NCBI RefSeq assembly: GCF_009883635.2
Contig: NZ_CP026115.2
Span: 4,402,001 to 4,466,000 of the forward strand
Length of the DNA stretch: 64,000 nt
DNA from: Pseudomonas putida
GTDB taxonomy: Bacteria > Pseudomonadota > Gammaproteobacteria > Pseudomonadales > Pseudomonadaceae
Direction: 5' to 3'
The translations under genes were made by a program, and so were the position numbers. Every line of letters starts with the position of its first letter. The stretch's first letter is position 1. Below the pieces are notes generated by a model. The model was not told the DNA's origin. It saw nothing but the letters and a program-made list of their open reading frames with translations, and ran no database searches. This document shows, one piece after another, positions 9,807-18,782 of this stretch.

Positions 9807-11570
9807 ATGCCCGATTCGGCTTCTTCTCGCCAACGCCGTGCCATGCGCCTGGCCTGGCAGTTCATGCGTCCGTACCGTCGCCAGGCCTTGCTGGCCTTGC
9901 TGGCGCTGGTCGTCACCGCCGGCATCACCCTGTCCATGGGCCAGGGTATCCGCCTGCTGGTCGATCAGGGTTTCATGACCCGCTCAGCGCACCAGTTGAA
10001 CCAGACCATCGGCCTGTTCCTGGTGCTGGTAGTGGCCCTGGCGGCAGGCACGTTCAGCCGCTTCTACCTGGTGTCGTGGATCGGCGAGCGCTGCGTTGCC
10101 GACATCCGTCGCGCGGTTTTCGATCACCTGGTGGGCTTGCATCCAGGCTTTTTCGAGGACAACCGTAGTTCCGAGATCCAGTCACGGCTGACCGCCGACA
10201 CGACCTTGTTGCAATCGGTGATCGGCTCGTCGCTGTCGATGTTCCTGCGCAATGCACTGATGGTGATCGGTGGCGTGGTGCTGCTGTTCATCACCAACCC
10301 CAAGCTCACCAGCATCGTGGTGGTGGCATTGCCGCTGGTGTTGGCGCCGATCCTGCTGTTTGGCCGGCGGGTGCGCAGCCTGTCGCGGCAGAGCCAGGAC
10401 CGGGTGGCCGATGTCGGCAGCTATGTGGCCGAGACCCTGGGGCAGATCAAGACCGTGCAGGCCTACAACCACCAGGCACTTGACCGCGAGCTGTTCGCCG
10501 GTACGGTGGAGGCTGCGTTTGCCGTGGCCCGGCAACGTATCGCCCAGCGTGCCTGGCTGATCACCTTGGTGATCGTGCTGGTGCTGGGCGCGGTTGGCGT
10601 CATGCTGTGGGTGGGAGGCATGGATGTGATCGCCGGGCGCATTTCCGCAGGGGAGCTGGCAGCGTTCGTGTTCTACAGCCTGATCGTCGGCAGTGCCTTC
10701 GGCACCCTGAGTGAAGTGATCGGCGAGTTACAGCGCGCCGCCGGGGCCGCCGAGCGCATCGCCGAGCTGCTGACGGCGCGCAGCACGATCCTGGCCCCAG
10801 CGGCCCCCGTGACACTGGCGCAGCAGCGTGCCAGTGGGCGCATCGAACTGCAGCAGCTGACCTTCGCCTATCCCTCGCGGCCTTCGGTGGCCGCCATCGA
10901 CCACCTCAGCCTGGCCATCGAGCCAGGCCAGACCGTGGCGTTGGTGGGGCCTTCGGGGGCGGGCAAGTCGACCTTGTTCGACCTGCTCTTGCGCTTCTAC
11001 GACCCGCAACAGGGGCGCATCCTGCTCGACGGCCAGCCGATCACGGCGCTGGAGCCCGACGACCTGCGCCGTCAGTTCGCCCTGGTGGCGCAGAACCCGT
11101 CACTGTTCCGCGGCACGGTGGAGGCCAACATCCGCTACGGTCGGCCCGAGGCGACCCTGGCCGACGTCGAGGCGGCAGCCCAGGGCGCCCACGCCGACGA
11201 ATTCATCCGGCAACTGCCACAGGGTTACCAGACGCCGCTGGGCGAGGGCGGCATTGGCCTTTCTGGTGGCCAGAAGCAGCGCCTGGCAATCGCCCGAGCG
11301 CTGCTGGTGGATGCGCCGATCCTGCTACTCGACGAAGCCACCAGCGCCCTCGATGCGCAAAGCGAGCACCTGATCCAGCAGGCCCTGCCGAGCCTGATGG
11401 CCGGGCATACCACGCTGGTCATCGCGCACCGCCTGGCCACGGTGCAGCACGCCGACCGCATCGCGGTGATCGACAAGGGGCGAGTGGTCGCGGTCGGGAC
11501 GCACCGGCAGCTGGTCGAGGAAAGCCCGCTGTACGCTCGCCTGGCCGAGCTGCAGTTCACCACGGGCTAG
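9807..11570 (+). CDS. ABC exporter half-transporter (permease fused to ATPase)
   Basis: A 587-residue type IV ABC exporter subunit expected to work as a homodimer in the inner membrane. About residues 1-330 form six hydrophobic segments; the nucleotide-binding domain follows with Walker A GPSGAGKST (around 381-389), signature LSGGQKQR, Walker B ILLLDEATSALD and the switch histidine in VIAHRLATVQ. The family includes MsbA (lipid A flippase) and multidrug exporters such as BmrA/LmrA. The substrate cannot be inferred from the sequence. The gene stands alone and is followed by a strong terminator at 11648. Confidence 0.85.
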   Translation: MPDSASSRQRRAMRLAWQFMRPYRRQALLALLALVVTAGITLSMGQGIRLLVDQGFMTRSAHQLNQTIGLFLVLVVALAAGTFSRFYLVSWIGERCVADIRRAVFDHLVGLHPGFFEDNRSSEIQSRLTADTTLLQSVIGSSLSMFLRNALMVIGGVVLLFITNPKLTSIVVVALPLVLAPILLFGRRVRSLSRQSQDRVADVGSYVAETLGQIKTVQAYNHQALDRELFAGTVEAAFAVARQRIAQRAWLITLVIVLVLGAVGVMLWVGGMDVIAGRISAGELAAFVFYSLIVGSAFGTLSEVIGELQRAAGAAERIAELLTARSTILAPAAPVTLAQQRASGRIELQQLTFAYPSRPSVAAIDHLSLAIEPGQTVALVGPSGAGKSTLFDLLLRFYDPQQGRILLDGQPITALEPDDLRRQFALVAQNPSLFRGTVEANIRYGRPEATLADVEAAAQGAHADEFIRQLPQGYQTPLGEGGIGLSGGQKQRLAIARALLVDAPILLLDEATSALDAQSEHLIQQALPSLMAGHTTLVIAHRLATVQHADRIAVIDKGRVVAVGTHRQLVEESPLYARLAELQFTTG

Positions 11571-11647
11571 GCGTCGTGCACTTGTAACATTTCTGTAGCA
11601 ATTGCCTGAGAGTATTGAATTCAACTGTTGCGTAAGTGCTCGACCTG

Positions 11648-11677
11648 GCTGCTATCGATCGATGGCAGCTTTTTTTT
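11648..11677 (+). terminator. Strong intrinsic terminator in the ABC exporter/chemoreceptor gap
   Basis: GCTGC at 11648-11652 pairs with GCAGC at 11665-11669 around the self-complementary ATCGATCGAT, and is followed by eight Ts (11670-11677). It is 78 bp past the exporter stop and 83 bp before the chemoreceptor start, so it either ends the exporter transcript late or attenuates a leader of the chemoreceptor gene. Confidence 0.85.
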
Positions 11678-11759
11678 GGCCTGCGAACGAGGACAAGGAT
11701 GTCTGTCGCGGCGCTGCAACGGCGCGCCGTTTCCTTATTCCTTGTTCCCGAGATCCGCG

Positions 11760-13376
11760 ATGTTGCGTAAATCACTCCGAGTGCAAATTCTCACCCTGCT
11801 GGGCGGCAGCCTGGCGGCGATGCTGCTGATCGCCCTGGTGTGCTTCCAGTTCCTGTCCTCCAGCGTGCGTGGCTATGGCGAACTGGTGGACGGGCCGCTG
11901 CGGGCGTCGCAATTGATCGATGAAGCCAACCTGCAGTTCAAGATCCAGGTGCAGGAATGGAAGAACGTGCTGCTGCGCGGTCGCCAACCGGCCGAGCTGG
12001 ACAAGTACTGGCAGCAGTTCCAGGCCCGCGAGCAGCAGGTTCAACAGCTGCTTGGGGAGCTGATCGACAGCAGCGATGCCAAGCTCAAGGCACCGCTGCA
12101 GCAACTGCGTGACAGCCACCGCCAGCTCGGCCAGGCCTACGAACAAGGGCGTCAGGCATTTCTGGCGGCCGGTGGCGACCCGGTAGCCGGTGACCAGGCA
12201 GTGAAGGGCGTGGACCGGGCGGCCAGCGAGCAGATGAGCGCGCTGGTCGAGCAGCTGCGCGCCGAAGCCCGTGGCCGTGCCGCCGAGATCAATGCCGGTG
12301 CCGAACGCACCGTGTGGCTCGGCGTGCTGGTAATGCTCGGATCGGCATTGCTGGTCGGCGTGCTCAGCCTGTGGCTGCTTAACCGCAGCCTGATCGAGCC
12401 AATTCGCCAACTGATCGAATACGTGGCACAACTCAGCCAGGGCCACTTCGCCGCCCGCGTCGACAGCCGTCGCGAGGACGAACTGGGCCGTCTGGCGCGT
12501 GCTGCCAATACCTTGCGCGACTTCCTTGCCGAGACCGTTGGCCGGTTGAAGGACAACGCCCAGGAACTGGAAGGCGCCAGTGGCCAGTTGCGCAGTATCG
12601 CCGGTGACATGGCCCGTGGTACCCACGACCAGTTCCAGCGCACCGATCAGGTGGCCACGGCCATGCACGAGATGTCCGCCACCGCCCAGGAAGTGGCCCG
12701 CCACGCCGCCGAGGCCGCACGTGCCGCCGACGATGCCGACCACAGCGCCCAGGCGGGCGAACAGGTGATGCAGCAGACCATCGACATCATTGGCGTGGTC
12801 AACCGCGAGATCGCCGGCACCGCTGCGGTGATCCGCGACCTGGAAAGTGACAGTTCCCGCATCGGCAAGGTATTGGAAGTGATTCGCGGCATCGCCGAGC
12901 AGACCAACCTGCTGGCGCTCAATGCCGCCATCGAAGCGGCCCGTGCGGGTGAGGCCGGGCGTGGCTTTGCCGTGGTCGCCGATGAGGTGCGCAGCCTGGC
13001 CCAGCGCACGGCGGCATCGATCGCCGAGATTCACCAGATCATCGAAGCCGTGCAATCGGGCGCTGTGGAGGCGGTCAAGGCCATCGAGAGCGGCCAGCAG
13101 CGCAGCGAGGAGGGCGCCGAGCAGGTGCAGCAGGCCGGGCATATGCTGCAACGGATCACCCTGGCGGTGGAGGCGATACGCGACATGAACCGGCAGATCG
13201 CCACGGCGGCCGAAGAGCAGACCAGCGTGGCCGAAGACATTTCGCGCAACCTGATCGAAATCACCCGGATCGCCACCGCCAACCAGGAGGCGGTGCAGCA
13301 TACCGAGCAGGCGGGGCAGCGCCTGCATGGGTTGTCGGGGCAGTTGGGTGAGGTCACCTCGCGGCTGACCGCCTGA
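11760..13376 (+). CDS. Methyl-accepting chemotaxis protein, periplasmic helical sensor type
   Basis: A 538-residue transmembrane chemoreceptor. First membrane helix at about residues 10-32; a helical periplasmic domain of roughly 150 residues (about 35-180) that looks like a four-helix bundle; second membrane helix at about 188-210; HAMP; then the signalling domain with [19 protein letters not shown]. The ATG at 11760 directly precedes the first membrane helix. The frame is open upstream to 11628, but that would run through the terminator at 11648-11677. Ligand unknown. I did not find a FliA-type promoter in the 83 bp after the terminator. Confidence 0.88.
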   Translation: MLRKSLRVQILTLLGGSLAAMLLIALVCFQFLSSSVRGYGELVDGPLRASQLIDEANLQFKIQVQEWKNVLLRGRQPAELDKYWQQFQAREQQVQQLLGELIDSSDAKLKAPLQQLRDSHRQLGQAYEQGRQAFLAAGGDPVAGDQAVKGVDRAASEQMSALVEQLRAEARGRAAEINAGAERTVWLGVLVMLGSALLVGVLSLWLLNRSLIEPIRQLIEYVAQLSQGHFAARVDSRREDELGRLARAANTLRDFLAETVGRLKDNAQELEGASGQLRSIAGDMARGTHDQFQRTDQVATAMHEMSATAQEVARHAAEAARAADDADHSAQAGEQVMQQTIDIIGVVNREIAGTAAVIRDLESDSSRIGKVLEVIRGIAEQTNLLALNAAIEAARAGEAGRGFAVVADEVRSLAQRTAASIAEIHQIIEAVQSGAVEAVKAIESGQQRSEEGAEQVQQAGHMLQRITLAVEAIRDMNRQIATAAEEQTSVAEDISRNLIEITRIATANQEAVQHTEQAGQRLHGLSGQLGEVTSRLTA

Positions 13377-13563
13377 TCAATGGCCGGGGCTGCGCAGCGG
13401 CCCCCTTGGGGGAAACCCGCCATCAAGCAGGATAAAGCCGTTATTCCTGTGGCGGAATGTCGCCATGCGACCCGCTGTCACACCCGTATTCATTGGCCAT
13501 GACCCAGTTGGCACGCTCCCTGCTCTGTGCGGCGCGCGTGTACACAACAACTGGACAACATCA

Positions 13564-15147
13564 ATGAAGAAATTCCTGCTGACGTTCCTCTGCCTGGGCG
13601 TCATCGGCTGCTCCAAACCCGAAGAGCCTGCGAAGACCGTCGATGTGCTGCTGATTGGCGGCGGCATCATGAGCGCGAGCCTGGGCACCTACCTCACCGA
13701 GCTGGAGCCGAACTGGAAGGTCGGCGTCTACGAGCGCATGGACCAGGTCGCCGAGGAGAGCTCCAACGCCTGGAACAACGCTGGCACCGGTCATTCGGCG
13801 TTCTGCGAGCTGAACTACACCAGCGAAGGCAAGGACGGCAGCATCGACATCAGCAAAGCTGTCGGGGTCAACGAGCAGTTCGAGATCTCCATGCAGTTCT
13901 GGGCCTACCAGGTCGAGCAGGGTGTGCTCAGCAACCCGAAGTCGTTCATCAACAACGTGCCGCACATGAGCTTCGTCTGGGGTGACGAGAACATCGCCTT
14001 CTTGCACAAGCGCGTTGCTGCCTTGCAGCACAGCTCGCTGTTCCGTGGCATGGAGATCAGCGAAGACCACGAGCAGATCCGCAAGTGGGTGCCTCTGGTG
14101 ATGGAGGGGCGTGACCCGCAACAGCGGGTGGCCGCCACGCGCATGGCCATCGGTACCGACGTGAACTTCGGCGAGATCACCCGCCAGCTGTTTGCCTCGA
14201 TGACCCGCAACCCCAATGTCACGCTGCACCTGAGCCATGAAGTGCGCGATATCGTGCGCAATGCTGATGGCACCTGGAAAGTGGTGGTGGCTGACCTTGC
14301 CCAAGGCGGCAAGGAGGCTAGCGTCAATGCCCGCTTTGTGTTCATCGGGGCCGGTGGCGGCGCGCTGAAGCTGCTGCAGAAGTCGGGCATCCCTGAGGCG
14401 GACGGCTATGCAGGCTTCCCGGTCGGCGGCCAGTTCCTGATGACCGACAACCCGGACATCGTCGCCCGGCACAAGGCCAAGCTGTATGGCAAGGCTTCGG
14501 TCGGGGCGCCACCGATGTCGGTACCCCATCTGGACACGCGAGTGATCGATGGCCAGGAGGTGTTGCTGTTCGGCCCATTCGCGACCTTCTCCACCAAGTA
14601 CCTCAAGCACGGCTCGTTGCTGGACATGTTTGCCTCGCTTACCAGCCACAATATCCTGCCGATGGTGAACGCCGGGATCGATAACTTCGACCTCAGCACC
14701 TACCTGATGGGCCAACTGATGCTCAGCTTCGACGACCGCATGCAGGCCCTGCGCGAGTATTTCCCCAATGCCAGGAACGAGGACTGGAAGCTGCTGCAGG
14801 CTGGCCAGCGCGTGCAGGTGATCAAGAAGGATCCGGTACTGGGTGGCATCCTGCAGTTCGGTACCGAAGTGGTGGCCGCGCAGGATGGCAGCATCGCCGC
14901 GCTGCTGGGGGCTTCGCCGGGCGCCTCGACGGCCGCGCCGATCATGCTGACGGTGCTGGAGAAAACCTTCAAGGACCGCATCAAGATGCCGGAATGGCAG
15001 GCGCGCCTGAAGGAAATCGTGCCGAGCTATGGGCAGAAGCTGAACAACGACATCGAGCTGACCAACCGCACCCGTGAGTGGAGCAGCTCGCGTCTGCAGT
15101 TGCTGTATGTGCCGGTGCAGGCGGAGCAGGTGACAGCGGTCAACTGA
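13564..15147 (+). CDS. mqo: Malate:quinone oxidoreductase with lipoprotein-type signal peptide
   Basis: A 527-residue FAD enzyme that oxidises malate to oxaloacetate and passes electrons to quinone. Seen: the FAD-binding [13 protein letters not shown] motif around residue 32, [19 protein letters not shown], and the C-terminal [14 protein letters not shown] segment, all standard for Mqo. Odd: the first 16 residues form a short hydrophobic signal ending in the lipobox V-I-G-C16, with serine at +2, so the enzyme is predicted to be exported and lipid-anchored, whereas classical Mqo is a cytoplasmic-face peripheral protein. P. putida carries several mqo paralogues; which one this is I cannot say. 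A terminator follows. Confidence 0.9.
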   Translation: MKKFLLTFLCLGVIGCSKPEEPAKTVDVLLIGGGIMSASLGTYLTELEPNWKVGVYERMDQVAEESSNAWNNAGTGHSAFCELNYTSEGKDGSIDISKAVGVNEQFEISMQFWAYQVEQGVLSNPKSFINNVPHMSFVWGDENIAFLHKRVAALQHSSLFRGMEISEDHEQIRKWVPLVMEGRDPQQRVAATRMAIGTDVNFGEITRQLFASMTRNPNVTLHLSHEVRDIVRNADGTWKVVVADLAQGGKEASVNARFVFIGAGGGALKLLQKSGIPEADGYAGFPVGGQFLMTDNPDIVARHKAKLYGKASVGAPPMSVPHLDTRVIDGQEVLLFGPFATFSTKYLKHGSLLDMFASLTSHNILPMVNAGIDNFDLSTYLMGQLMLSFDDRMQALREYFPNARNEDWKLLQAGQRVQVIKKDPVLGGILQFGTEVVAAQDGSIAALLGASPGASTAAPIMLTVLEKTFKDRIKMPEWQARLKEIVPSYGQKLNNDIELTNRTREWSSSRLQLLYVPVQAEQVTAVN

Positions 15148-15162
15148 TTTCCGAGGCACAAC

Positions 15163-15189
15163 AAAAAGCCCGCGCAAGGCGGTCTTTTT
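15163..15189 (+). terminator. Intrinsic terminator of mqo
   Basis: AAAAAGCCCGC, a GCAA loop, then GGCGGTCTTTTT: an imperfect GC-rich stem with a U-run, 15 bp past the mqo stop and just before the convergent tRNA gene. Confidence 0.7.
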
Positions 15190-15199
15190 GCTGAGATCT

Positions 15200-15276
15200 T
15201 GGTCGGAGAGACAGGATTCGAACCTGCGGCCTTCTCGTCCCGAACGAGACGCGCTACCTGGCTGCGCTACACTCCG
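15200..15276 (-). tRNA. tRNA-Pro (anticodon CGG)
   Basis: A 77-nt cloverleaf on the minus strand, with encoded CCA at 15200-15202 (plus-strand TGG). The anticodon arm reads CTCGTTCGGGACGAG, placing CGG in the loop, and the T-arm is GCAGG-TTCGAAT-CCTGT. The D-arm GCGCAGCCAGGTAGCGC matches tRNA-Pro of gammaproteobacteria. In my fold the acceptor stem has one apparent T-T mismatch at pair 6-67. Confidence 0.93.
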
Positions 15277-15355
15277 ATGACCAAAATCCTACTGCATAGC
15301 ATTTTTGGCGGCAAGCCCTTGTTGTTGACAGGGCTTGCCCACCAGAACACCCGGG

Positions 15356-15577
15356 TCAGAGCTCCTTGACGGTGCGGATCTGGTCCTTGTTCAGGCGCGT
15401 GCGCTTGCCGTCGAGCTGTTCGAATTCGTAGAAACCGGAGTCCTCGTCATAGGAGGGGGTATCCACTGCCTGGATTTCGCGGCCGTCGTTCAGGGTGATC
15501 ACGGTCGGCGATGCACAGCCAGCGAGGGCGCCAAGGCCCAAGGCGAGCAGGAAGGCGGGAAGGGTCCGTTGAATCAT
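15356..15577 (-). CDS. YgdI/YgdR-family small lipoprotein (DUF903)
   Basis: A 73-residue lipoprotein: a hydrophobic signal followed by lipobox L-A-G-C21, then a short SH3-like domain with the TLNDGREIQAVDTPSYDEDSG pattern typical of DUF903 proteins YgdI and YgdR. Expected to be anchored in the outer membrane through the Lol pathway (serine occupies +3 and alanine +2, with no inner-membrane retention aspartate). Function unknown. An inverted repeat (GGCAAGCCCT / AGGGCTTGCC at 15310-15339) lies past the stop. Confidence 0.85.
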   Translation of the reverse strand: MIQRTLPAFLLALGLGALAGCASPTVITLNDGREIQAVDTPSYDEDSGFYEFEQLDGKRTRLNKDQIRTVKEL

Positions 15578-15745
15578 CGTGTTTCTCCAGTGCGATGGTG
15601 CAAGATGACTTTATGACGCAGGGCGTCCACGCAAGTTCCTTTTACATTCCAGCATAGCCGCAAGCCAGGGTTATTGACCTGTGACGGCCTGCACGGCTGC
15701 CTGTGATATAACTGCGTCCATCCCCTTTCCCTGCGACGGACACCC

Positions 15746-16285
15746 ATGAAAGCCAAGGCAGATACCCCCTTCGTGGCGCTGAACATTGCCGTGCTCACGG
15801 TCAGCGACACCCGCACATTTGAAACCGACACCTCCGGGCAGACCTTCGTCGACCGCCTCACCGCCGCTGGCCACACGCTGGCCGCGCGCGTGCTGCTCAA
15901 GGACGACCTGTACAAGATCCGCGCCCAGGTCGCCACCTGGATCGCCGACGACAGCGTGCAGGTGGTGCTGATCACCGGTGGTACCGGCTTTACCGGCCGT
16001 GACAGTACCCCGGAGGCGGTCGCCTGCCTGCTGGATAAGCAGGTCGAGGGCTTCGGTGAACTGTTCCGGCAGATTTCCGTGGCCGATATCGGCACCTCCA
16101 CCGTGCAATCGCGGGCCCTGGCCGGTCTGGCCAACGGCACCCTGGTGTGCTGCCTGCCGGGCTCGACCAATGCCGTGCGCACCGGTTGGGACGGCATTCT
16201 CGCCGAGCAGCTGGATGCCCGCCATCGGCCGTGCAATTTCGTCGCCCACCTGAAACAGGCAGCGGCCTGTGACAGCCGTGGCTGA
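15746..16285 (+). CDS. moaB: Molybdenum cofactor biosynthesis protein B
   Basis: A 179-residue MogA/MoaB-family protein that adenylylates molybdopterin before metal insertion. Seen: NIAVLTVSDTRTFETDTSG at the start of the MoCF fold, and LITGGTGFTGRDSTPEAV (around residue 77), the GGTG phosphate-binding signature. It overlaps the start of moeA by up to 17 bp, so the two are translationally linked steps of the same pathway. Confidence 0.93.
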   Translation: MKAKADTPFVALNIAVLTVSDTRTFETDTSGQTFVDRLTAAGHTLAARVLLKDDLYKIRAQVATWIADDSVQVVLITGGTGFTGRDSTPEAVACLLDKQVEGFGELFRQISVADIGTSTVQSRALAGLANGTLVCCLPGSTNAVRTGWDGILAEQLDARHRPCNFVAHLKQAAACDSRG

Positions 16286-17495
16286 GGCGCCTGCTGCCCG
16301 GCCACTGATGCCGGTGGAAGAAGCCCTGGAGCGACTGCTGGCGCTGGCAGAGGCTGCGCCAATCAGGGAAACCGAAATCGTCTCGCTGGCCGAGGCCGAA
16401 GGCCGCGTGCTGGCCACCGAGCTGGTGGCCACGCTTGACCTGCCGCCGTGGCCGAACAGCGCCATGGATGGTTACGCCTTGCGCCTGGCCGATCTCCAGG
16501 GCGAGCCTTTGCCGGTCAGTCAGCGGATCTTCGCCGGGCATGCTCCCGAGCCCCTGCAGCCCGGCACCTGTGCGCGCATTTTCACTGGTGCGCCAATGCC
16601 GGCAGGTGCCGACTGCGTCGAGATGCAGGAAAACACCGAGGTGCTGGAAGATGGTCGAGTGCGCTTCCTCGAAGCGCTAACACTTGATCAGAACGTTCGC
16701 CCACAGGGCCAGGAAACCCGCAAGGGCGAGCAGGTGATGGTCGCTGGCACGCGGCTCGGTCCTATCGAGCTGGGCCTGGCAGCAACCCTTGGCCATGCGC
16801 AGTTGCGGGTGGTGCGGCGGGTACGGGTGGCGGTGCTGTCCACTGGCGATGAGCTGGTCGAGCCTGGCCTGCCACTGGGCCCGGGGCAGATCTACAACAG
16901 CAACCGGCGCTTGCTGGTCAGCTGGCTGCAGCGGCTGGGCTGCGAAGTGCGCGACATGGGCATTCTCCCCGATGACCTGGAACGTACCCGCGAATGCCTG
17001 GGTGGACTGGGCGATGTCGACCTGATCCTCTCCACTGGCGGTGTTTCCGTGGGCGAGGCCGACTACCTCGGTGCCGCATTGCGCGAAGCGGGCCAGCTGG
17101 CCTTGTGGAAGCTGGCGATCAAGCCTGGCAAGCCGCTGACCTTCGGGCATTACCGCGGTGTGCCGGTAATCGGCTTGCCCGGCAACCCGGCTTCGACCCT
17201 GGTGACGTTCGGCCTGTTGACGCGGCCCTACCTGCTGCGCCGCCAGGGCGTGGCCGATGTCACGCCGCTGCGTTTCGATGTTCCGGCCGGCTTCGAATGG
17301 ACCAAGGCTGGCACGCGTCGCGAGTACCTGCGTGCGCGCATCGACAATGGCCAGGTGCGCATCTACAAGAACCAGAGCTCCGGTGTGCTGCGCAGTGCGG
17401 CCTGGGCCGAGGGGCTGGTGGAGGTGCGTGAGGGCAGCACGCCGAAGCCGGGCGACAGCGTGCCGTTCATACCGCTGAGCGAACTACTCGGCTGA
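16269..17495 (+). CDS. moeA: Molybdopterin molybdenumtransferase
   Basis: A 408-residue enzyme that inserts molybdate into adenylylated molybdopterin. Seen: LPPWPNSAMDGYALR (substrate cleft), RIFTGAPMPAGAD, the MoCF domain ILSTGGVSVGEADYL, and GLPGNPAS. The start is uncertain: GTG at 16269 overlaps moaB, GTG at 16278 and ATG at 16308 are also in frame, and none has a strong ribosome site, as expected for translational coupling. It ends tail-to-tail with the glycosyltransferase gene, overlapping by 12 bp. Confidence 0.92.
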   Translation: MTAVAEAPAARPLMPVEEALERLLALAEAAPIRETEIVSLAEAEGRVLATELVATLDLPPWPNSAMDGYALRLADLQGEPLPVSQRIFAGHAPEPLQPGTCARIFTGAPMPAGADCVEMQENTEVLEDGRVRFLEALTLDQNVRPQGQETRKGEQVMVAGTRLGPIELGLAATLGHAQLRVVRRVRVAVLSTGDELVEPGLPLGPGQIYNSNRRLLVSWLQRLGCEVRDMGILPDDLERTRECLGGLGDVDLILSTGGVSVGEADYLGAALREAGQLALWKLAIKPGKPLTFGHYRGVPVIGLPGNPASTLVTFGLLTRPYLLRRQGVADVTPLRFDVPAGFEWTKAGTRREYLRARIDNGQVRIYKNQSSGVLRSAAWAEGLVEVREGSTPKPGDSVPFIPLSELLG

Positions 17496-18731
17496 GCGAC
17501 CGAGCCAGGCGCCACCGCCCTGGGTGGCGTCGGCCGGTGCCGACTGGGTGAGGCGCATGTGCACGGTTTCCAGTTGCTGGGCGGCCACGCTCCAGTCGTG
17601 GCGATTGCGGGCAAACTGGCGGCCGGCCTCGCTCAATTGGCACATGCGCCACGGCTGGTTGAGCAGTTGTGTGACCAGCAGCGCCAACTGGTCACCGTCG
17701 TCACTGCCCAGGTAATGCTCGCCGTTGTTGGCGGCCAGGCCTGATACGCCTTTGTCGGTACTGATCACCGGCAGCCCGGCGGCCATGGCTTCGAGGATCT
17801 TCACCTTGGAGCCACCGGCATAGCGCAAGGGTGCAAAGAACAGCGCGGAACGGCGCTGCAGTTCGCGCAGGTCAGGGCGATAGCCGACCCACTCGATGCG
17901 TGGGTCGTTCCAGCGCAGTTTCCAGCTGATCGGCAGGGCATGCCCGGCGATGGCCAGGCGTACCGCCGGGTTGCTCATCCACACCTGGGGCAGGATTTCT
18001 TCCAGGGCCCATTCGATGGCTTCGACATTGGCGGCGTACTCGAAGTTGCCCACGAACAGCAGGCGCTGGCTGTGCAGGGCCGGGTGGACGTTCTGGTAGT
18101 AATCGCAATCGACGCCGTTGACCACCACATTGACCGGGCGGCCGCTGACCTGGCTGATCAGCTCGGCATCATGCGGGCTCACCGCTACCACTTCGGTGGG
18201 TTGGCGCAGCACGCGCTGCTCCCAGCGCCGATAGCGCCAACGGTCGAAGGCATTGAGCGGGCGCAGCCACAGCGGCAGGCGGTCATGGCAGGCGGCACCG
18301 GTCACCGACTCCAGGTTGTGTTCGCTGAGCATGTAGGGCAGCTCGCGTGCCTGCAGTGCTTTTTCGAACGGCTGGAAGCTATAGCTGTGCTCGATCTGGA
18401 TGACGTCCCAGGGTTCGTCCAGCAATTGCTCGAACTGGTGCCGCAAGCCAGGGGCCAGGCCGTTGATGATGGCCCGCATCGGGTAATCGATGATGGGTGA
18501 GGCGAGCAGGTTGAGCGGGCTGTGCAGTGGGCGCCGGGGCAGCACGATCAAGCGATCGAGCAAGGGTTCGAGGGCTTCGCGGGCGGCATCGCACAAGGGG
18601 ATTTTCGACTGCACCAGCAAGGTGATCCGGTGGCCCTGCTGCGCGAGGGCGCGCAGCAGGTGGTATTGCCGGGTCTTGCTGCCACTGGTGGTGGGCCAGG
18701 GCAGGTAAGGCAGAGTCCAGAGAATACGCAT
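17484..18731 (-). CDS. GT4-like glycosyltransferase
   Basis: A 415-residue cytoplasmic or membrane-associated sugar transferase with a GT-B fold. Seen: an N-terminal Rossmann start MRILWTLPYLPWPTTSG with the donor/acceptor glycine loop, and the C-terminal FAPLRYAGGSKVKILEAMA-GLPVIST region, the E-containing nucleotide-sugar motif of family GT4. It starts 51 bp after the stop of the GDP-mannose synthesis gene, so the two are probably one operon and the donor may be GDP-mannose (inference). The acceptor is unknown. Confidence 0.82.
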   Translation of the reverse strand: MRILWTLPYLPWPTTSGSKTRQYHLLRALAQQGHRITLLVQSKIPLCDAAREALEPLLDRLIVLPRRPLHSPLNLLASPIIDYPMRAIINGLAPGLRHQFEQLLDEPWDVIQIEHSYSFQPFEKALQARELPYMLSEHNLESVTGAACHDRLPLWLRPLNAFDRWRYRRWEQRVLRQPTEVVAVSPHDAELISQVSGRPVNVVVNGVDCDYYQNVHPALHSQRLLFVGNFEYAANVEAIEWALEEILPQVWMSNPAVRLAIAGHALPISWKLRWNDPRIEWVGYRPDLRELQRRSALFFAPLRYAGGSKVKILEAMAAGLPVISTDKGVSGLAANNGEHYLGSDDGDQLALLVTQLLNQPWRMCQLSEAGRQFARNRHDWSVAAQQLETVHMRLTQSAPADATQGGGAWLGRSAE

Positions 18732-18782
18732 GAACCGGAAACCTCGCTGAAGGCTGCGGACAAAAAACGCGTCCGCCAGCCT

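Noticed and set aside
11678..11759. Search for a FliA promoter in front of the second chemoreceptor
   Set aside because: No TCAA-N15-GCCGAT-like arrangement is present; the GCCGTTTC near the end has no -35 partner.
15310..15339. Hairpin near the YgdI/R gene as a terminator
   Set aside because: The stem is good, but in the minus direction it is followed by an A-run rather than Ts, so I did not list it as a terminator.
17484..17495. moeA/glycosyltransferase overlap as a possible frameshift or fusion
   Set aside because: The genes are convergent and both end normally; a 12-bp tail-to-tail overlap is unremarkable.
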